Assembly (NCBI GenBank): GCA_002835545.1
Contig: PIZK01000016.1
Coordinates: forward strand, 124,001-188,000
Source of the DNA: Alteromonadales bacterium alter-6D02
Lineage (GTDB): Bacteria; Pseudomonadota; Gammaproteobacteria; Enterobacterales; Psychrobiaceae
Direction: 5' to 3'
Length of the DNA: 64,000 bases
The notes beneath the pieces were generated by a model. It saw only the letters and a list, made by a program, of their open reading frames with translations, was not told where the DNA came from and searched no databases. Position numbers and translations under genes: made by a program. This document shows, in pieces, positions 11,171-22,187 of the stretch. The stretch's first letter is position 1. Each line of letters opens with the position of its first letter.

Positions 11171-11935
11171 GTGATAGATCCCTTAGCGTTTGTTCACCCC
11201 CAAGCGAAACTTGGCAAAAATGTAACCGTTGGCCCATGGAGTTATATTGGTGCTGATGTGACTCTGGCTGACGACTGTATAGTTGAGTCTCATGTGGTCA
11301 TTAAAGGCCCGTCAACGATTGGTCAAGGTAACCATTTTTTCCAATTCTCTTCAGTTGGTGAGCAGTGCCAAGATAAAAAGTACGCAGGTGAACAAACTCA
11401 GTTGATCATGGGTGACAACAATATAGTTCGTGAAGGGGTCACAATTCATCGTGGCACCATCCAAGATCAAGGGATCACACGTATAGGTAACGATAATTTA
11501 CTGATGGCTAACGCCCATGTTGCTCATGACTGTGTCATTGGGGATCATTGCATTTTAGCAAACAGTGTTAACCTCGCTGGTCATGTTGAGTTAGGTGATT
11601 ACGGTATTATCGGTGGCATGACAGGTGTCCATCAATTTGTAAAAATTGGTCCTCATGCTTTTATTGGGGCAACGTCGTGGGTCAATCAAGACGTACCTCC
11701 TTTTGTTATCTGTTCAGGTCAGCCTTGTGTTCCTCGTGGGATTAACAGTGAAGGGCTTAAGCGTCGCGGCTTTGATAAGCAAACAATTTTAGCGATTCGT
11801 CGAGGCTTTAAAATATTGTACAAACAGCAGCTTCCCCTTGAAGAAGCGACTAAACAGCTTCATTCATCAGCAGAAAGTGCTGTCCAAGGGATTGCTGAGT
11901 TTATCGATAATTCTAACCGTGGAATTATTCGCTAG
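11171..11935 (+). CDS. lpxA: UDP-N-acetylglucosamine acyltransferase LpxA
   Basis: First step of lipid A synthesis: moves a 3-hydroxyacyl chain from ACP to UDP-GlcNAc. The 254-aa protein (E. coli 262) is a left-handed beta-helix of hexapeptide repeats from about residue 5 to 180. The catalytic His segment is NAHVAHDCVIGD near residue 122, and a helical C-terminal domain with RRGF motifs follows. Start GTG at 11171, 3 nt after fabZ, with AAGGA about 8 nt upstream. Confidence 0.97.
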   Translation: MIDPLAFVHPQAKLGKNVTVGPWSYIGADVTLADDCIVESHVVIKGPSTIGQGNHFFQFSSVGEQCQDKKYAGEQTQLIMGDNNIVREGVTIHRGTIQDQGITRIGNDNLLMANAHVAHDCVIGDHCILANSVNLAGHVELGDYGIIGGMTGVHQFVKIGPHAFIGATSWVNQDVPPFVICSGQPCVPRGINSEGLKRRGFDKQTILAIRRGFKILYKQQLPLEEATKQLHSSAESAVQGIAEFIDNSNRGIIR

Positions 11936-11949
11936 TAAAAGGAACTGCT

Positions 11950-13119
11950 GTGAACAATTCAGATTCTGATGTTATTCCAAATTTAACACCAATCCGTATT
12001 GGTATCGTCGCCGGGGAAATCTCCGGCGATATTTTAGGTGCCAGCTTCATTGAAGCGGTTAAGCGTCAATACCCGAATGCTACGTTTGAAGGTATTGGAG
12101 GGCACTTGATGCAGGCACAAGGCTGCCATAGCCTTTTCGATATGGAAGAGCTGTCAGTGATGGGGCTTGTGGAAGTTTTCAGCCGTTTGCGCCGACTCTT
12201 TTCAATTAAGAATCAACTTGCATCACATTTTATTGCCAACCCTCCAGATGTTTTTATCGGTATCGATGCGCCAGATTTTAATTTACGCTTAGAATTGATG
12301 CTTAAACAAGCAGGCATAAAAACGGTGCAATACGTTAGCCCGTCAATTTGGGCGTGGCGACAAAAACGAATTTTCAAGGTCGCTGCTGCAACCAATTTAG
12401 TACTAGCCTTGCTACCCTTTGAGAAAGATTTTTATGATCAATACGGCTTTCCGTGTGCTTATGTTGGGCATACCTTAGCGGATCAAATTGACCCAACTGT
12501 TACTAAACAACAAGCGAGAAGAATACTGGGGCTAGCTGAAGAAGGTCAATACCTTGCCTTAATGCCTGGTAGTCGCTCTAGTGAGCTAAAGTATAATACC
12601 GAGGTGTATTTGAAGGCTGCTCAAAAGCTAGCAGTAAAATACCCTGAGTTACAATTTGTCTTGCCATTAGTTAATGAGAAGCGAAAGTCCCAATTCTTAT
12701 CGATAAAACAACAATATGCACCAGACCTAGCAATTCATATTATTGATGGTCAATCTCGTGAGGTGATGGCTGCATGTGATGCGATCATGATGGCTTCGGG
12801 TACCGCAACGTTGGAAGGCTTGTTAGTTAATCGCCCAATGGTGGTCGTCCATAAGCTTCATTGGTTAACTTATAAGTTGTTTAAACCTCTGATGAAGGTT
12901 GAGCATTATTCTTTGCCTAATTTGCTTGCTGGAAAAGAGCTCATTGTCGAATTGATTCAAAATGATGCAACGGTTGAAAATATAGTCGAGCAAACATGCC
13001 ATTTACTCGATGATGATATGTCAGCATTAACCGCTGAACTTTCGAGCATCCAACAACGTTTAAAGTGCAACGCGAGCGAGCGTGCCGCAGATGCTGTTTT
13101 AGCTTTAATTGAGCAATAA
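11950..13119 (+). CDS. lpxB: Lipid-A-disaccharide synthase
   Basis: Glycosyltransferase family 19 enzyme that condenses UDP-diacylglucosamine with lipid X at the inner membrane. The 389-aa protein has the N-terminal GEISGDILGA motif, SVMGLVEV, YVSPSIWAWR, the donor-binding MPGSRSSE and MASGTATLE. Start GTG at 11950, with AAAAGGA about 7 nt upstream. A single 14-nt gap separates it from lpxA. E. coli LpxB is 382 aa. Confidence 0.97.
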   Translation: MNNSDSDVIPNLTPIRIGIVAGEISGDILGASFIEAVKRQYPNATFEGIGGHLMQAQGCHSLFDMEELSVMGLVEVFSRLRRLFSIKNQLASHFIANPPDVFIGIDAPDFNLRLELMLKQAGIKTVQYVSPSIWAWRQKRIFKVAAATNLVLALLPFEKDFYDQYGFPCAYVGHTLADQIDPTVTKQQARRILGLAEEGQYLALMPGSRSSELKYNTEVYLKAAQKLAVKYPELQFVLPLVNEKRKSQFLSIKQQYAPDLAIHIIDGQSREVMAACDAIMMASGTATLEGLLVNRPMVVVHKLHWLTYKLFKPLMKVEHYSLPNLLAGKELIVELIQNDATVENIVEQTCHLLDDDMSALTAELSSIQQRLKCNASERAADAVLALIEQ

Positions 13120-13150
13120 CAACCATTTCATTATATAAAAGAAGAGTCCA

Positions 13151-13750
13151 ATGGCTACTGAACCTGAGTTTATTTTTCCTGATTTAATTGTTGCTGGTGT
13201 TGATGAGGTCGGTCGTGGTCCGCTAGTTGGTGATGTTGTTACTGCTGCTGTTATCTTAGATCCGAAACAACCTATAGCTGGCTTAGCGGACTCGAAAAAA
13301 TTATCTGATAAGAAACGAGAGCTACTGTTTGACGAAATCGTGGCTAAAGCCAAGTGTTTTGCGATAGGTCGTGCTAACCCTGATGAAATAGATCAGCTTA
13401 ATATTTTGCATGCGACTATGCTCGCAATGCAGCGTGCGATAGCTGGATTGAATATTACGCCACAACATGTGCTAATTGATGGTAATCGTGTTCCTGACCT
13501 TGCGATGTCAGCACAGGCTGTAGTTAAAGGGGATGCTCGCGTGGAAGAGATTAGTGCCGCGTCGATCATCGCCAAGGTGACACGTGATCGTGAAATGCTT
13601 GAACTAGATAAGCAATACCCGCAATTTGGTTTTGCTAAACACAAAGGTTACCCGACTAAGTTACACTTTGAAATGATCGCCCAGCATGGCGTTACTCCTG
13701 AACATCGTAAAAGTTTTAAACCTGTAAAAAAGGCGCTGGGGTTACTTTAA
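13151..13750 (+). CDS. rnhB: Ribonuclease HII
   Basis: Removes misincorporated ribonucleotides and RNA primers from DNA-RNA duplexes. The 199-aa product has the first catalytic pair in [12 protein letters not shown] (Asp-Glu), then ADSKKLS, a further Asp in LIDGNRVP and [21 protein letters not shown]. The C-terminal [10 protein letters not shown] is typical. It sits between lpxB and dnaE as in most gammaproteobacteria. Confidence 0.96.
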   Translation: MATEPEFIFPDLIVAGVDEVGRGPLVGDVVTAAVILDPKQPIAGLADSKKLSDKKRELLFDEIVAKAKCFAIGRANPDEIDQLNILHATMLAMQRAIAGLNITPQHVLIDGNRVPDLAMSAQAVVKGDARVEEISAASIIAKVTRDREMLELDKQYPQFGFAKHKGYPTKLHFEMIAQHGVTPEHRKSFKPVKKALGLL

Positions 13751-13770
13751 CTCCTCGATAAGGTCTTGTT

Positions 13771-16700
13771 GTGTTAGATCCAAAGTTCGTCCACCTGCGT
13801 ATTCACTCTGATTTCTCAATGGCTGACGGCGTCGCTAAAGTTGGTAAAATTGTTGGTAAGGCAGCAGCACTCGGCATGCCAGCGCTTGCCATTACCGACT
13901 TAGTCAATTTGTGTGGCCTTGTAAAGTATTATGGTAATGCTCACGGCAACGGTGTGAAGCCGCTGATTGGTGCCGACATGTGGGTACTGAGTGATGAGTT
14001 TAATGAGCAGCCTTGGCGCTTAACCATTTTGTGTATGAATAACGAGGGCTATAAAAACCTAACGTTACTCATCTCAAAAGCTTACCTGCGCGGTAAATTA
14101 TTCGATAAGGCCTGTATTGATAAAGCATGGCTTGAAGAGCATGCGGGTGGTTTAATTATACTTTCAGGCGGTCGTGAAGGCGATGTCGGGCAAGCCTTAC
14201 TCAAAGGTAACCATAAGCAAGCATTAGAGTGCCTTGAATTTTACCAACGACATTTTCCCGATTGCTTTTATTTGGAGTTATTACGTACTGGTCGTGCTCA
14301 AGAAGAACAATATCTTCATGCTGCCGTTGAGTTAGCCGCAGAACAGCAAGTTCCAGTTGTTGCGACCAATGAAGTTGTGTTTTTAACTGCTGAAGATTTT
14401 GATAGCCATGAAGTGCGTGTTGCTATTCACGATGGTTTTGGCCTCGCAGACCCTCGGCGTCCTAAACGTTATTCGGAACAGCAATACCTACGCAGTGAAG
14501 AAGAAATGCTTGAGCTGTTTAGCGACATTCCATCTGCGCTCGCCAATAGTGTTGAAATAGCCAAACGCTGTAATGTCACGGTTAAACTTGGTGAATACTT
14601 TCTTCCCGATTACCCTACGGGCGATTTACATATTAATGACTTTTTAGTCAAGGTATCTGAAGAAGGCCTAGAGGAGCGGCTGGAGTTTTTATTTCCCGAT
14701 CCCGAAGAACGTGCTAAGCGTAGACCGGAATACGATGAGCGTTTGAAGGTGGAGCTTGACGTTGTTAACCAGATGGGATTCCCTGGTTATTTCTTGATCG
14801 TAATGGAGTTTATTCAGTGGAGTAAAGATAACGATGTACCTGTTGGCCCTGGGCGGGGGTCAGGTGCAGGTTCTCTCGTTGCTTACGCATTAAAAATCAC
14901 TGATCTTGACCCATTAGAATATGACTTATTATTTGAGCGTTTCTTAAACCCAGAACGTGTCTCGATGCCTGACTTTGATGTCGACTTTTGTATGGACGGG
15001 CGTGATCGCGTTATTGACCACGTGGCTGAATTGTACGGCCGTGATGCGGTATCTCAAATCATTACCTTTGGTACCATGGCTGCAAAAGCTGTTGTACGAG
15101 ATGTCGGCCGTGTAATGGGGCAGCCGTATGGTTTTGTTGAGCGCTTAACGAAGCTTATTCCGGCAGAGCCAGGCATGACTCTTACAAAAGCATGGGATGT
15201 TGAGCCACAGCTTGAGCAACTCTATCAAGCTGATGAGGATGTCAAAGAGCTTATTGATATGGCTCGGCGTCTTGAAGGTACTACGCGTAATGCCGGTAAA
15301 CATGCCGGTGGTGTTGTAATTTCGCCAACAATTATTACCGACTTCGCACCGCTTTATTGTGATGATGAAGGTAACAACCCGGTTACCCAATTTGATAAAA
15401 ATGATGTTGAGTCTGCTGGCTTAGTTAAGTTTGATTTCTTAGGTTTGAGAACCCTGACTATCATTAAATGGGCGCTTGATCCACTTAATGAAGCACGAGC
15501 CAAAAAAGGGCTAGAGCCAGTGATGATTGAATCAATCCCACTGGAAGATAAAGCCTGTTATGACATGCTCAAGCGCTCTGAAACCACGGCGGTATTTCAG
15601 CTAGAGTCGCGCGGGATGAAAGAGTTGATCAGTCGCCTGCTACCCGATTGTTTTGAAGATATTATCGCACTTGTAGCCCTATTTAGACCGGGGCCACTGC
15701 AATCTGGCATGGTAGATAACTTTATCGACCGTAAGCATGGTCGTGAAGAAGTATCATACCCTGATCAACAATGGCAGCATGAAAGCTTAAAGGCCACTCT
15801 TGAGCCAACGTATGGCATCATTTTATATCAAGAGCAGGTAATGCAAATCGCTCAGGTCTTATCGGGTTATACCCTCGGCGGCGCGGATATGCTGCGTCGT
15901 GCGATGGGTAAGAAAAAACCTGAAGAGATGGCCAAGCAGCGCTCGACCTTTGAAGAGGGCGCTAAGAATAACGGCATTGATGGCGAGCTGGCGATGAAAA
16001 TTTTCGACTTGGTTGAAAAGTTCGCGGGCTATGGTTTTAACAAGTCTCATTCGGCAGCTTACGCGCTAGTGTCTTATCAGACACTCTGGATGAAGTGTCA
16101 TTATCCATCTTATTTCATGGCGGCGGTAATGTCAGCTGATATGGATAACACCGACAAGATCGTGACCCTGGTTGATGAGTGTGAACGCATGAAGTTAACA
16201 CTGCATCCACCTGACGTTAATTCGGGCGAATATAAATTCAGTGTTAATGAACAAGAAGAAATTGTTTATGGCATCGGCGCAATTAAAGGGGTTGGTGAAG
16301 GCCCTGTAGAGGCAATTCTAGAAGCGCGCGCACAAGGCGGTCCGTTTAAAGACTTATTCGATTTTTGTGGCCGTGTTAACACCAAGCGAATTAATAAGCG
16401 CGTGTTAGAAAAATTAATAAAAGCTGGCGCGATGGATAAACTCGGGCCACACCGTGCAGCGATGATGGCGTCATTACCTGAAGCGATTAAGGCGTCAGAG
16501 CAACACGCTAAAGACCGGGCAGTAGGTCAATCAGATTTATTTGGTTTACTCGCTAGCCATGATGACGATGTCAAGCATGAGTTTGTCGATGTGATGCCAT
16601 GGCCTGATAAAATTTGGCTTGACGGTGAACGAGAGACCTTAGGCTTGTTCTTAACGGGTCACCCGATAAATCAATACTTGTCAGAGCTTAAGCATTATAC

Positions 16701-17250
16701 GCGTTGTCGTTTAAAAGACATGGTACCGACCGAACGAGGGCAAGTTGTTAAAGCGGCAGGTTTAGTGATTGCTAGTCGAGTGATGGTGACTAAACGTGGC
16801 GCAAAAATGGGTATTTTGACAATCGACGACAAGAGTGGTCGGTTAGAAGCAATGCTTTATAGCGAAGCGCTCGAAAAATACCAAGATCTATTACAAAAAG
16901 ACAAAATATTAGTGCTAGAAGGAGAGGTCAGCTTTGATGATTTTTCTGGGGGTAATAGAATGTCGGTTAGAGAAGTCTTTGATGTGGCAACTGCGCGTGA
17001 GCGTTTTGCTACCGCCCTCGAAATAAAAGTCGACCAACAACAAGTTACGCCTGATTTTTTCAGCCGCTTTAGTGATACGATGGCTCCGTTCCAGTATGGT
17101 GCATTGCCTGTGAACGTGTATTACAGTCGTGAAGAAGCAACAGCGAAGCTTCAATTGGGAATTGAGTGGCGGGTCACACCAGATGATGAATTATTAGATA
17201 ATTTACGAATGCTGCTTGGAAATAAGCATGTTCGATTAAAGTTTACTTGA
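13771..17250 (+). CDS. dnaE: DNA polymerase III alpha subunit
   Basis: Catalytic subunit of the replicative polymerase. The 1159-aa length is one residue shorter than E. coli DnaE. The N-terminal PHP domain starts [15 protein letters not shown]. The palm carries [14 protein letters not shown] and the catalytic aspartates D401 and D403 (PDFDVDF) and D555 (VKFDFLG), at exactly the E. coli positions. The beta-clamp binding motif QSDLFG is at residues 920-925, followed by an OB domain and a C-terminal tau-binding region. The start is GTG at 13771; AAGGTC is about 8 nt upstream. Confidence 0.98.
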   Translation: MLDPKFVHLRIHSDFSMADGVAKVGKIVGKAAALGMPALAITDLVNLCGLVKYYGNAHGNGVKPLIGADMWVLSDEFNEQPWRLTILCMNNEGYKNLTLLISKAYLRGKLFDKACIDKAWLEEHAGGLIILSGGREGDVGQALLKGNHKQALECLEFYQRHFPDCFYLELLRTGRAQEEQYLHAAVELAAEQQVPVVATNEVVFLTAEDFDSHEVRVAIHDGFGLADPRRPKRYSEQQYLRSEEEMLELFSDIPSALANSVEIAKRCNVTVKLGEYFLPDYPTGDLHINDFLVKVSEEGLEERLEFLFPDPEERAKRRPEYDERLKVELDVVNQMGFPGYFLIVMEFIQWSKDNDVPVGPGRGSGAGSLVAYALKITDLDPLEYDLLFERFLNPERVSMPDFDVDFCMDGRDRVIDHVAELYGRDAVSQIITFGTMAAKAVVRDVGRVMGQPYGFVERLTKLIPAEPGMTLTKAWDVEPQLEQLYQADEDVKELIDMARRLEGTTRNAGKHAGGVVISPTIITDFAPLYCDDEGNNPVTQFDKNDVESAGLVKFDFLGLRTLTIIKWALDPLNEARAKKGLEPVMIESIPLEDKACYDMLKRSETTAVFQLESRGMKELISRLLPDCFEDIIALVALFRPGPLQSGMVDNFIDRKHGREEVSYPDQQWQHESLKATLEPTYGIILYQEQVMQIAQVLSGYTLGGADMLRRAMGKKKPEEMAKQRSTFEEGAKNNGIDGELAMKIFDLVEKFAGYGFNKSHSAAYALVSYQTLWMKCHYPSYFMAAVMSADMDNTDKIVTLVDECERMKLTLHPPDVNSGEYKFSVNEQEEIVYGIGAIKGVGEGPVEAILEARAQGGPFKDLFDFCGRVNTKRINKRVLEKLIKAGAMDKLGPHRAAMMASLPEAIKASEQHAKDRAVGQSDLFGLLASHDDDVKHEFVDVMPWPDKIWLDGERETLGLFLTGHPINQYLSELKHYTRCRLKDMVPTERGQVVKAAGLVIASRVMVTKRGAKMGILTIDDKSGRLEAMLYSEALEKYQDLLQKDKILVLEGEVSFDDFSGGNRMSVREVFDVATARERFATALEIKVDQQQVTPDFFSRFSDTMAPFQYGALPVNVYYSREEATAKLQLGIEWRVTPDDELLDNLRMLLGNKHVRLKFT

Positions 17251-17314
17251 TTTTAGGCGGTCTAATCACCATATCAGTGTTTAGACCATCGGCACAATTT
17301 AAAGAGAACCCTTA

Positions 17315-18271
17315 ATGAGTCAAAATTTTTTAGAGTTTGAGAAGCCAATTGCTGAGCTACACGCACAGATTGATGAATTACGTAATGTGAGCAGCAATAC
17401 GTCATTGAACATTGATCTTGCTGAAGAGATCAAAAAACTAGAAGAAAAAAGCGTTGCTATGGCGCAAAAGATTTTTTCTACGCTAGGCCCTTGGCAAATC
17501 AGTCAGTTAGCTCGCCACCCTGAACGTCCATATACTTACGATTATATTGACCGTGTATTTGAGGATTTTGATGAAATCCATGGTGATCGCGCTTATGCTG
17601 ATGATAAAGCGATTATCGGTGGCACAGCTCGTTTGAATGGTCAGCCAGTGATGATTATTGGTCATCAAAAAGGCCGTTCAACGAAAGAAAAAGTTAAACG
17701 TAACTTTGGTATGCCGCGTCCAGAAGGCTACCGTAAAGCGTTGCGCTTAATGGAAATGGCTGAACGTTTCAATATGCCTATCGTGACGCTTATCGATACT
17801 CCGGGAGCTTACCCTGGTGTTGGTGCTGAAGAGCGTGGTCAATCAGAAGCAATTGCACGTAACTTAAAAGTAATGGCTGGTCTTAAAGTGCCTGTTGTTT
17901 GTACTGTTATTGGTGAAGGTGGTTCTGGTGGCGCATTAGCTATCGGTGTTGGTGATCGCGTTAACATGCTGCAATACAGCACATACTCTGTTATTTCGCC
18001 TGAAGGTTGTGCTTCAATTTTATGGAAGAGCGCGGATAAAGCATCTCTTGCTGCTGAAGCGATGGGTATTACATCAGAGCGTTTATTAGAGCTTGATTTA
18101 ATCGATAACATCATTGAAGAGCCATTAGGTGGCGCTCACCGAGATTTTGATGCAATGGCTGCTAATATGCGCGAAACTATTTCTGTACAAATCGAAGAGC
18201 TACAAGCCCAGGATGTTGAAACGCGTCTAGAAAATCGTTATCAACGTTTAATGTCTTTCGGTTACTGTTAA
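17315..18271 (+). CDS. accA: Acetyl-CoA carboxylase carboxyltransferase alpha subunit
   Basis: With AccD transfers the carboxyl group from biotin-AccB to acetyl-CoA, the committed step of fatty-acid synthesis. The 318-aa product (E. coli 319) has [13 protein letters not shown], the crotonase-fold region [19 protein letters not shown], and the oxyanion [12 protein letters not shown]. Codon use is strongly biased, implying high expression. It is the last gene before a strong terminator. Confidence 0.98.
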   Translation: MSQNFLEFEKPIAELHAQIDELRNVSSNTSLNIDLAEEIKKLEEKSVAMAQKIFSTLGPWQISQLARHPERPYTYDYIDRVFEDFDEIHGDRAYADDKAIIGGTARLNGQPVMIIGHQKGRSTKEKVKRNFGMPRPEGYRKALRLMEMAERFNMPIVTLIDTPGAYPGVGAEERGQSEAIARNLKVMAGLKVPVVCTVIGEGGSGGALAIGVGDRVNMLQYSTYSVISPEGCASILWKSADKASLAAEAMGITSERLLELDLIDNIIEEPLGGAHRDFDAMAANMRETISVQIEELQAQDVETRLENRYQRLMSFGYC

Positions 18272-18319
18272 TCAAAAGATAAATTCGCGTGATAAGCGCT
18301 GAATTCGTTATACTATCAA

Positions 18320-18347
18320 GCCACCTCAATTCGAGGTGGCTTTTTTT
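18320..18347 (+). terminator. Rho-independent terminator after accA
   Basis: GCCACCTC and GAGGTGGC form a perfect 8-bp stem with loop AATTC and a seven-T tail. It ends 29 nt before the tilS start chosen here, so tilS transcription depends on read-through or on a promoter inside this short gap. Confidence 0.95.
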
Positions 18348-18376
18348 ATGCTATGTCTTTATGGGTCGAGGTTGCC

Positions 18377-19759
18377 ATGATTGCTCTGTCACAATTTGAG
18401 TCTTATTTATCTTCGGAGTCAAACAATGTCCGAGAAATCATCGTCGCTCTGAGTGGTGGCATTGATTCGGTCGTATTGCTAGATCTCATCGTTAAATACA
18501 TCAATAATCGAATTGATAATCAACACCTTGAATTGCTCGCAATTCATGTTAACCATGGTTTAAGTGACCGTGCTGATGAGTGGGCTGACTTTTGTGTTAC
18601 ACGATGCAAAGAGTATGGTGTCGAGTGTGTGGTTGAATGTGTTGACGTTGATGCTAAAGGGTTGGGTATTGAAGCGGCTGCAAGGCAAGCGCGCTATCAA
18701 GCTATAGCTAAGCATGTCACCTCCCAATCTGTTGTTTTGACAGCACAGCATCAAGATGATCAGGCTGAGACGCTCATGCTTGCACTTAAGCGTGGTTCGG
18801 GTGTGTTAGGGTTAGGCGCTATGCCTCCTGTACTAAATTTTGCGCGAGGAAAGCTCATTCGACCGCTCTTAACTATCTCTCGGCAGCAGATCGAGGCTTA
18901 TGCTACCTCTGAGCAATTACCTTGGGTTGAAGATAGCAGCAATCAGCAAAACTGTTTTGATCGTAATTTTCTGAGAAATGAAGTGCTACCCCAGCTTAAT
19001 CAGCGCTGGCCAAGTTTTAATTACAATCTCGCTCGCAGTAGTGAGATGTGTCGTGATAGCCAAGAGCTCCTCGACGAAATCGCGGCGGCAGACCTAAACG
19101 ACGCGATGATTACTGGGGATTGTCTTGCCATTAATGAGCTGGTGGAACTGTCTCAAGTGAGGCGTAATAACCTTATTCGTTTTTGGCTACGTCAACATGA
19201 TCTGGAGCTTCCGTCACAAGCCGTCTTACACCAAATTACAACGCAAATACTCGAGGCAAAAGCCGATAGTGACCCTGTGATTGAATTGGGGGAGTGGCAA
19301 GTTAGACGTTATCGTCAACGAATGTTTCTTATTAAGCCGCAAGTTGTTAGCGAGGAGCAAAGTCAAATCCTTGAGTGGGACTGTCAATCCGAGCTTACCT
19401 TACCAAGGAAGTTGGGCTCTCTTAAAGCAGGGCAAGGGTTATCGCAAATTAAGCCAGTTGATGAAGTAAATCAGGTTATAAAATTAAAACAGCCTCATGC
19501 TGATGTGCAGGTGACTATCCGCTTTAATATTTCAGGTAGTACTAAGGCCTGGCCACAGCAACGTCAAAAACGACGTACGATAAAAAAGTTATTACAAGAA
19601 TATGGAGTGCCTACGTGGCAACGCCAACATATTCCTTATCTCTTTTATGGTGAGCAATTGGTCGCTGCATTAGGTTTATGGGTTGAACGAGATTTTTCTG
19701 TCAATTTATCAGGTGACAGTGAAGCTGAGTTTATCGTGAACTGGAAGAAGTCAGCTTAA
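18377..19759 (+). CDS. tilS: tRNA(Ile)-lysidine synthetase
   Basis: Converts C34 of tRNA-Ile(CAU) to lysidine with ATP, so that the tRNA reads AUA; essential in most bacteria. The N-type ATP pyrophosphatase loop SGGIDS is at residues 26-31, with HVNHGLS and AQHQDDQAET after it. The C-terminal half holds the substrate-binding domains, including a KKLLQEYGVPTW segment. An ATG at 18353 is in frame, but it is only 6 nt after the terminator T-run and has no ribosome site. GAGG at 18368-18371 lies 5 nt before the ATG at 18377, so that start is preferred (460 aa). Confidence 0.95.
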   Translation: MIALSQFESYLSSESNNVREIIVALSGGIDSVVLLDLIVKYINNRIDNQHLELLAIHVNHGLSDRADEWADFCVTRCKEYGVECVVECVDVDAKGLGIEAAARQARYQAIAKHVTSQSVVLTAQHQDDQAETLMLALKRGSGVLGLGAMPPVLNFARGKLIRPLLTISRQQIEAYATSEQLPWVEDSSNQQNCFDRNFLRNEVLPQLNQRWPSFNYNLARSSEMCRDSQELLDEIAAADLNDAMITGDCLAINELVELSQVRRNNLIRFWLRQHDLELPSQAVLHQITTQILEAKADSDPVIELGEWQVRRYRQRMFLIKPQVVSEEQSQILEWDCQSELTLPRKLGSLKAGQGLSQIKPVDEVNQVIKLKQPHADVQVTIRFNISGSTKAWPQQRQKRRTIKKLLQEYGVPTWQRQHIPYLFYGEQLVAALGLWVERDFSVNLSGDSEAEFIVNWKKSA

Positions 19760-19792
19760 TACCTAACTCATGTTCGATATTAAGCTGTTTTT
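19752..19792 (+). terminator. Terminator overlapping the end of tilS
   Basis: CAGCTTAATA and TATTAAGCTG form a 10-bp stem with a 16-nt loop, followed by TTTTTC. The left arm contains the tilS stop region. It separates tilS from the convergent GGDEF gene only 4 nt further on. Confidence 0.6.
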
Positions 19793-19795
19793 CAA

Positions 19796-20713
19796 TTATT
19801 CGTTATCAGCGTTATGGTAAGTGTTTTTACCCCGAGATTTTGCATGATAAAGCGCAGCATCAGCACGCTCTAACAATGTTTTATTACAGTCTTTATGACT
19901 CCAGTTCGAAAAACCAATACTTGTTGTTATTTCATGCTTAGCTAATAACGGATCGTTACGTACGGCTTTCAAGATACGGTGTGCCACCAGCGTTGGATTA
20001 AGTTCATCGCTATGTGCTAATAGCAGTGAAAACTCATCACCCCCAAATCGAAAGACATGATCATTGGAACGTAGAGCATCTTTTAATATCATCGCAAATT
20101 GCTTTAACACTTTGTCACCTTCGCTATGACCGTGTTGATCGTTAACTTGCTTAAAGTTATCTAAATCCAACATCAATAGCGTAAAAGAACGGCGATCCCG
20201 CACCGCTGTTGCAGTCATTTGATTTAATGTTTCTTCAAAATAACTGCGATTGCCAAGGCCAGTAAGGTAATCACGTAAGCTGGCAAGGCGGTTTTGTTCA
20301 AAGATCAATACATTATTTAATGGCTGTAATAATTGCTGCTCAAAAGAGGCAATTATTTGCCGCTGTTGTTGATTCAGTGGTTTTGTCGACAGGTAAATCA
20401 TTTCACCAAGCGGTTTATTAGCAAAAGTTAACTCACTGTTTAAAGCAAAGCGACTCGCACTTGAATACTTCAACTGATAATGCTGTTGGTCGACTTTAAA
20501 CTCAATACCTGACACAGGTAAACGAAGTCCCACTTCACCTGCGTAGATTGCTAGCATTGGTTGTAATTCAACCGTTGTATTAAGTTTTTCTAAAAACTGT
20601 AGCTTATCAACCGCACGGCGGATAGGGCTAACAAGATTATCGCTAAGCTCTTTGACAATAGAAGTGAATTCGAAATCTTCTACTTCATTCATTTTTAAAT
20701 TAAGGCGTTGCAT
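19796..20713 (-). CDS. GGDEF-domain diguanylate cyclase
   Basis: Predicted to make the second messenger c-di-GMP from two GTP. About 305 aa: an N-terminal region (about 1-150) without a recognised domain but with GAF-like spacing, then a GGDEF domain starting DYLTGLGNR. The active site FRFGGDEF is intact, and RSND sits exactly five residues upstream of it, so the allosteric inhibitory I-site (RxxD) is present too. No membrane segment or signal peptide is visible, so it is probably cytosolic. Of two nearby ATG codons (20719 and 20713), the second has GAGAG 6 nt upstream and is preferred. Confidence 0.9.
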   Translation of the reverse strand: MQRLNLKMNEVEDFEFTSIVKELSDNLVSPIRRAVDKLQFLEKLNTTVELQPMLAIYAGEVGLRLPVSGIEFKVDQQHYQLKYSSASRFALNSELTFANKPLGEMIYLSTKPLNQQQRQIIASFEQQLLQPLNNVLIFEQNRLASLRDYLTGLGNRSYFEETLNQMTATAVRDRRSFTLLMLDLDNFKQVNDQHGHSEGDKVLKQFAMILKDALRSNDHVFRFGGDEFSLLLAHSDELNPTLVAHRILKAVRNDPLLAKHEITTSIGFSNWSHKDCNKTLLERADAALYHAKSRGKNTYHNADNE

Positions 20714-20903
20714 AATCATCTCTCATAACATAACTGCTGGTAGCTTCGTGATGAAATGCTATTGGCAGTGTGGATGTTTACCTAGGTCTAAATTTTGACA
20801 CTGGGCGTTATGTTAGTTTTAATGCAGATAGTGTGCCATAACTTGATATTACGTGGAGAATGGGCCATTTTATGTAGTGATGTTTCTCATCTCCTGAGGT
20901 CTA

Positions 20904-22085
20904 TTAACGTAGGCTATGTTTTCTTTTCTTCGGTAAGGTTTTGATATCCAGAAATTTCATTAGCTGTTGTTGTTGAGCCATGCCGTCGTTGTACCCCGCG
21001 GCGATGAGCTCTTGGCAGTAAGCTTGTTCAAACAGCAAATAGCTAACGAGGCTAGATTCACTACTTTTAGTGACACCCATCGATGCTAACAGTAATCTAA
21101 TTGCCAGGGGAATGTCATCAAAGTAACGGTGAGCTAAACCATTAATGTCAACACTTGGGTTGATTAAAAAGATATCAACAGGGCGTAGTTCTAATTGTTC
21201 TCTAGTATCTTCAGGTAAGCTCTCTATGGTGGTATTGATTCGTTGAGCTCGCTCGATGTCAGACTCTAAAGTATCACTAAAGACGCTATCAAGTAGGTGA
21301 CCCGCTATACTCGAGGCGCTCGGGTGCTTGAGAAGACTGTGAGCGGGTTGATCATGTGGCGAATCTAGACCAATACAAAGAATCTTGTCTGCGCCTAAGT
21401 GAATTGGTGTACTCAGTGGCGATAACTGATGAATCGAGCCATCACCATAAAATGCCTGCCTCACTTCTATCGCTGGAAATACTAAGGGTAATGCTGCTGA
21501 AGCCATCAAGTGTTCAAAGTGTAATAAGTCACGCATACTTTCACGTTTAGAACGCTTCCATGGGTCGATGGATGAGTGCCCTTGAAAAAAGGAAACGGAG
21601 TTTCCCGTTTTATAACTTGATGCTGTGACGGAAAGTGCGTGTAGATAGCCTTTACTGATATTACGTTCCAGACGTTCAAACGGAACAAATTGTTTTAGCA
21701 GGCCTCGCAAAGGTGTATTATCGAGCAGTGAAGTTGGACGATTTCGACAAAGATCACTGCGCAGCCATTTAGTGACATTATTAAACATATAACGCGTGAC
21801 ATGATTAAAGTCACTGCGATAGATCTGTTCGGTTTTCATGTTGCGCCAAATCCACTCGAGTTTTTTTACCCCAAGGTGGAAACAGGGAGCGTAGCAACCT
21901 AATGCAGTACTATTCATTGCTCCAGCTGAAGTACCGCAGAGAATAGGAAAAGGGATACCATGATTACGGGGATAAAAGCTGGCAATGGCTTTCAATACAC
22001 CGACCTGATACGCACCACGAGCACCACCGCCACTGAGTAATAAGGCCGTCTTATGTGTGTGTTGTGGTAGTAGCGCTTTTCTCAA
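20904..22085 (-). CDS. Patatin-like phospholipase family protein
   Basis: Predicted serine lipid acyl hydrolase with a Ser-Asp dyad. The 393-aa protein has the oxyanion loop SGGGARGAYQVG (about residues 18-29), the nucleophile elbow GTSAG with Ser at about residue 53, and the catalytic Asp in YGDGS near residue 217. No signal peptide or clear transmembrane segment is visible; the long C-terminal part (about 230-393) is less conserved. The start is TTG at 22085 with GGAG 7 nt upstream; a nearby ATG runs straight into a stop. It is divergent from an AraC-type regulator 102 nt away, which may control it. The lipid substrate is unknown. Confidence 0.87.
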   Translation of the reverse strand: MRKALLPQHTHKTALLLSGGGARGAYQVGVLKAIASFYPRNHGIPFPILCGTSAGAMNSTALGCYAPCFHLGVKKLEWIWRNMKTEQIYRSDFNHVTRYMFNNVTKWLRSDLCRNRPTSLLDNTPLRGLLKQFVPFERLERNISKGYLHALSVTASSYKTGNSVSFFQGHSSIDPWKRSKRESMRDLLHFEHLMASAALPLVFPAIEVRQAFYGDGSIHQLSPLSTPIHLGADKILCIGLDSPHDQPAHSLLKHPSASSIAGHLLDSVFSDTLESDIERAQRINTTIESLPEDTREQLELRPVDIFLINPSVDINGLAHRYFDDIPLAIRLLLASMGVTKSSESSLVSYLLFEQAYCQELIAAGYNDGMAQQQQLMKFLDIKTLPKKRKHSLR

Positions 22086-22187
22086 GGCATCACTCCAATA
22101 GGCTAATGGAACAGAGCAGTCTATAATGACAGTTGATAAGATATCTTTAATAAACAGAACGATAAAATAACTCTACTTCAACTTAGC

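Noticed and set aside
18353-18376. ATG for tilS 24 nt upstream of the chosen start
   Set aside because: It is 6 nt after the T-run of the accA terminator and has no ribosome site; GAGG fits the later ATG.
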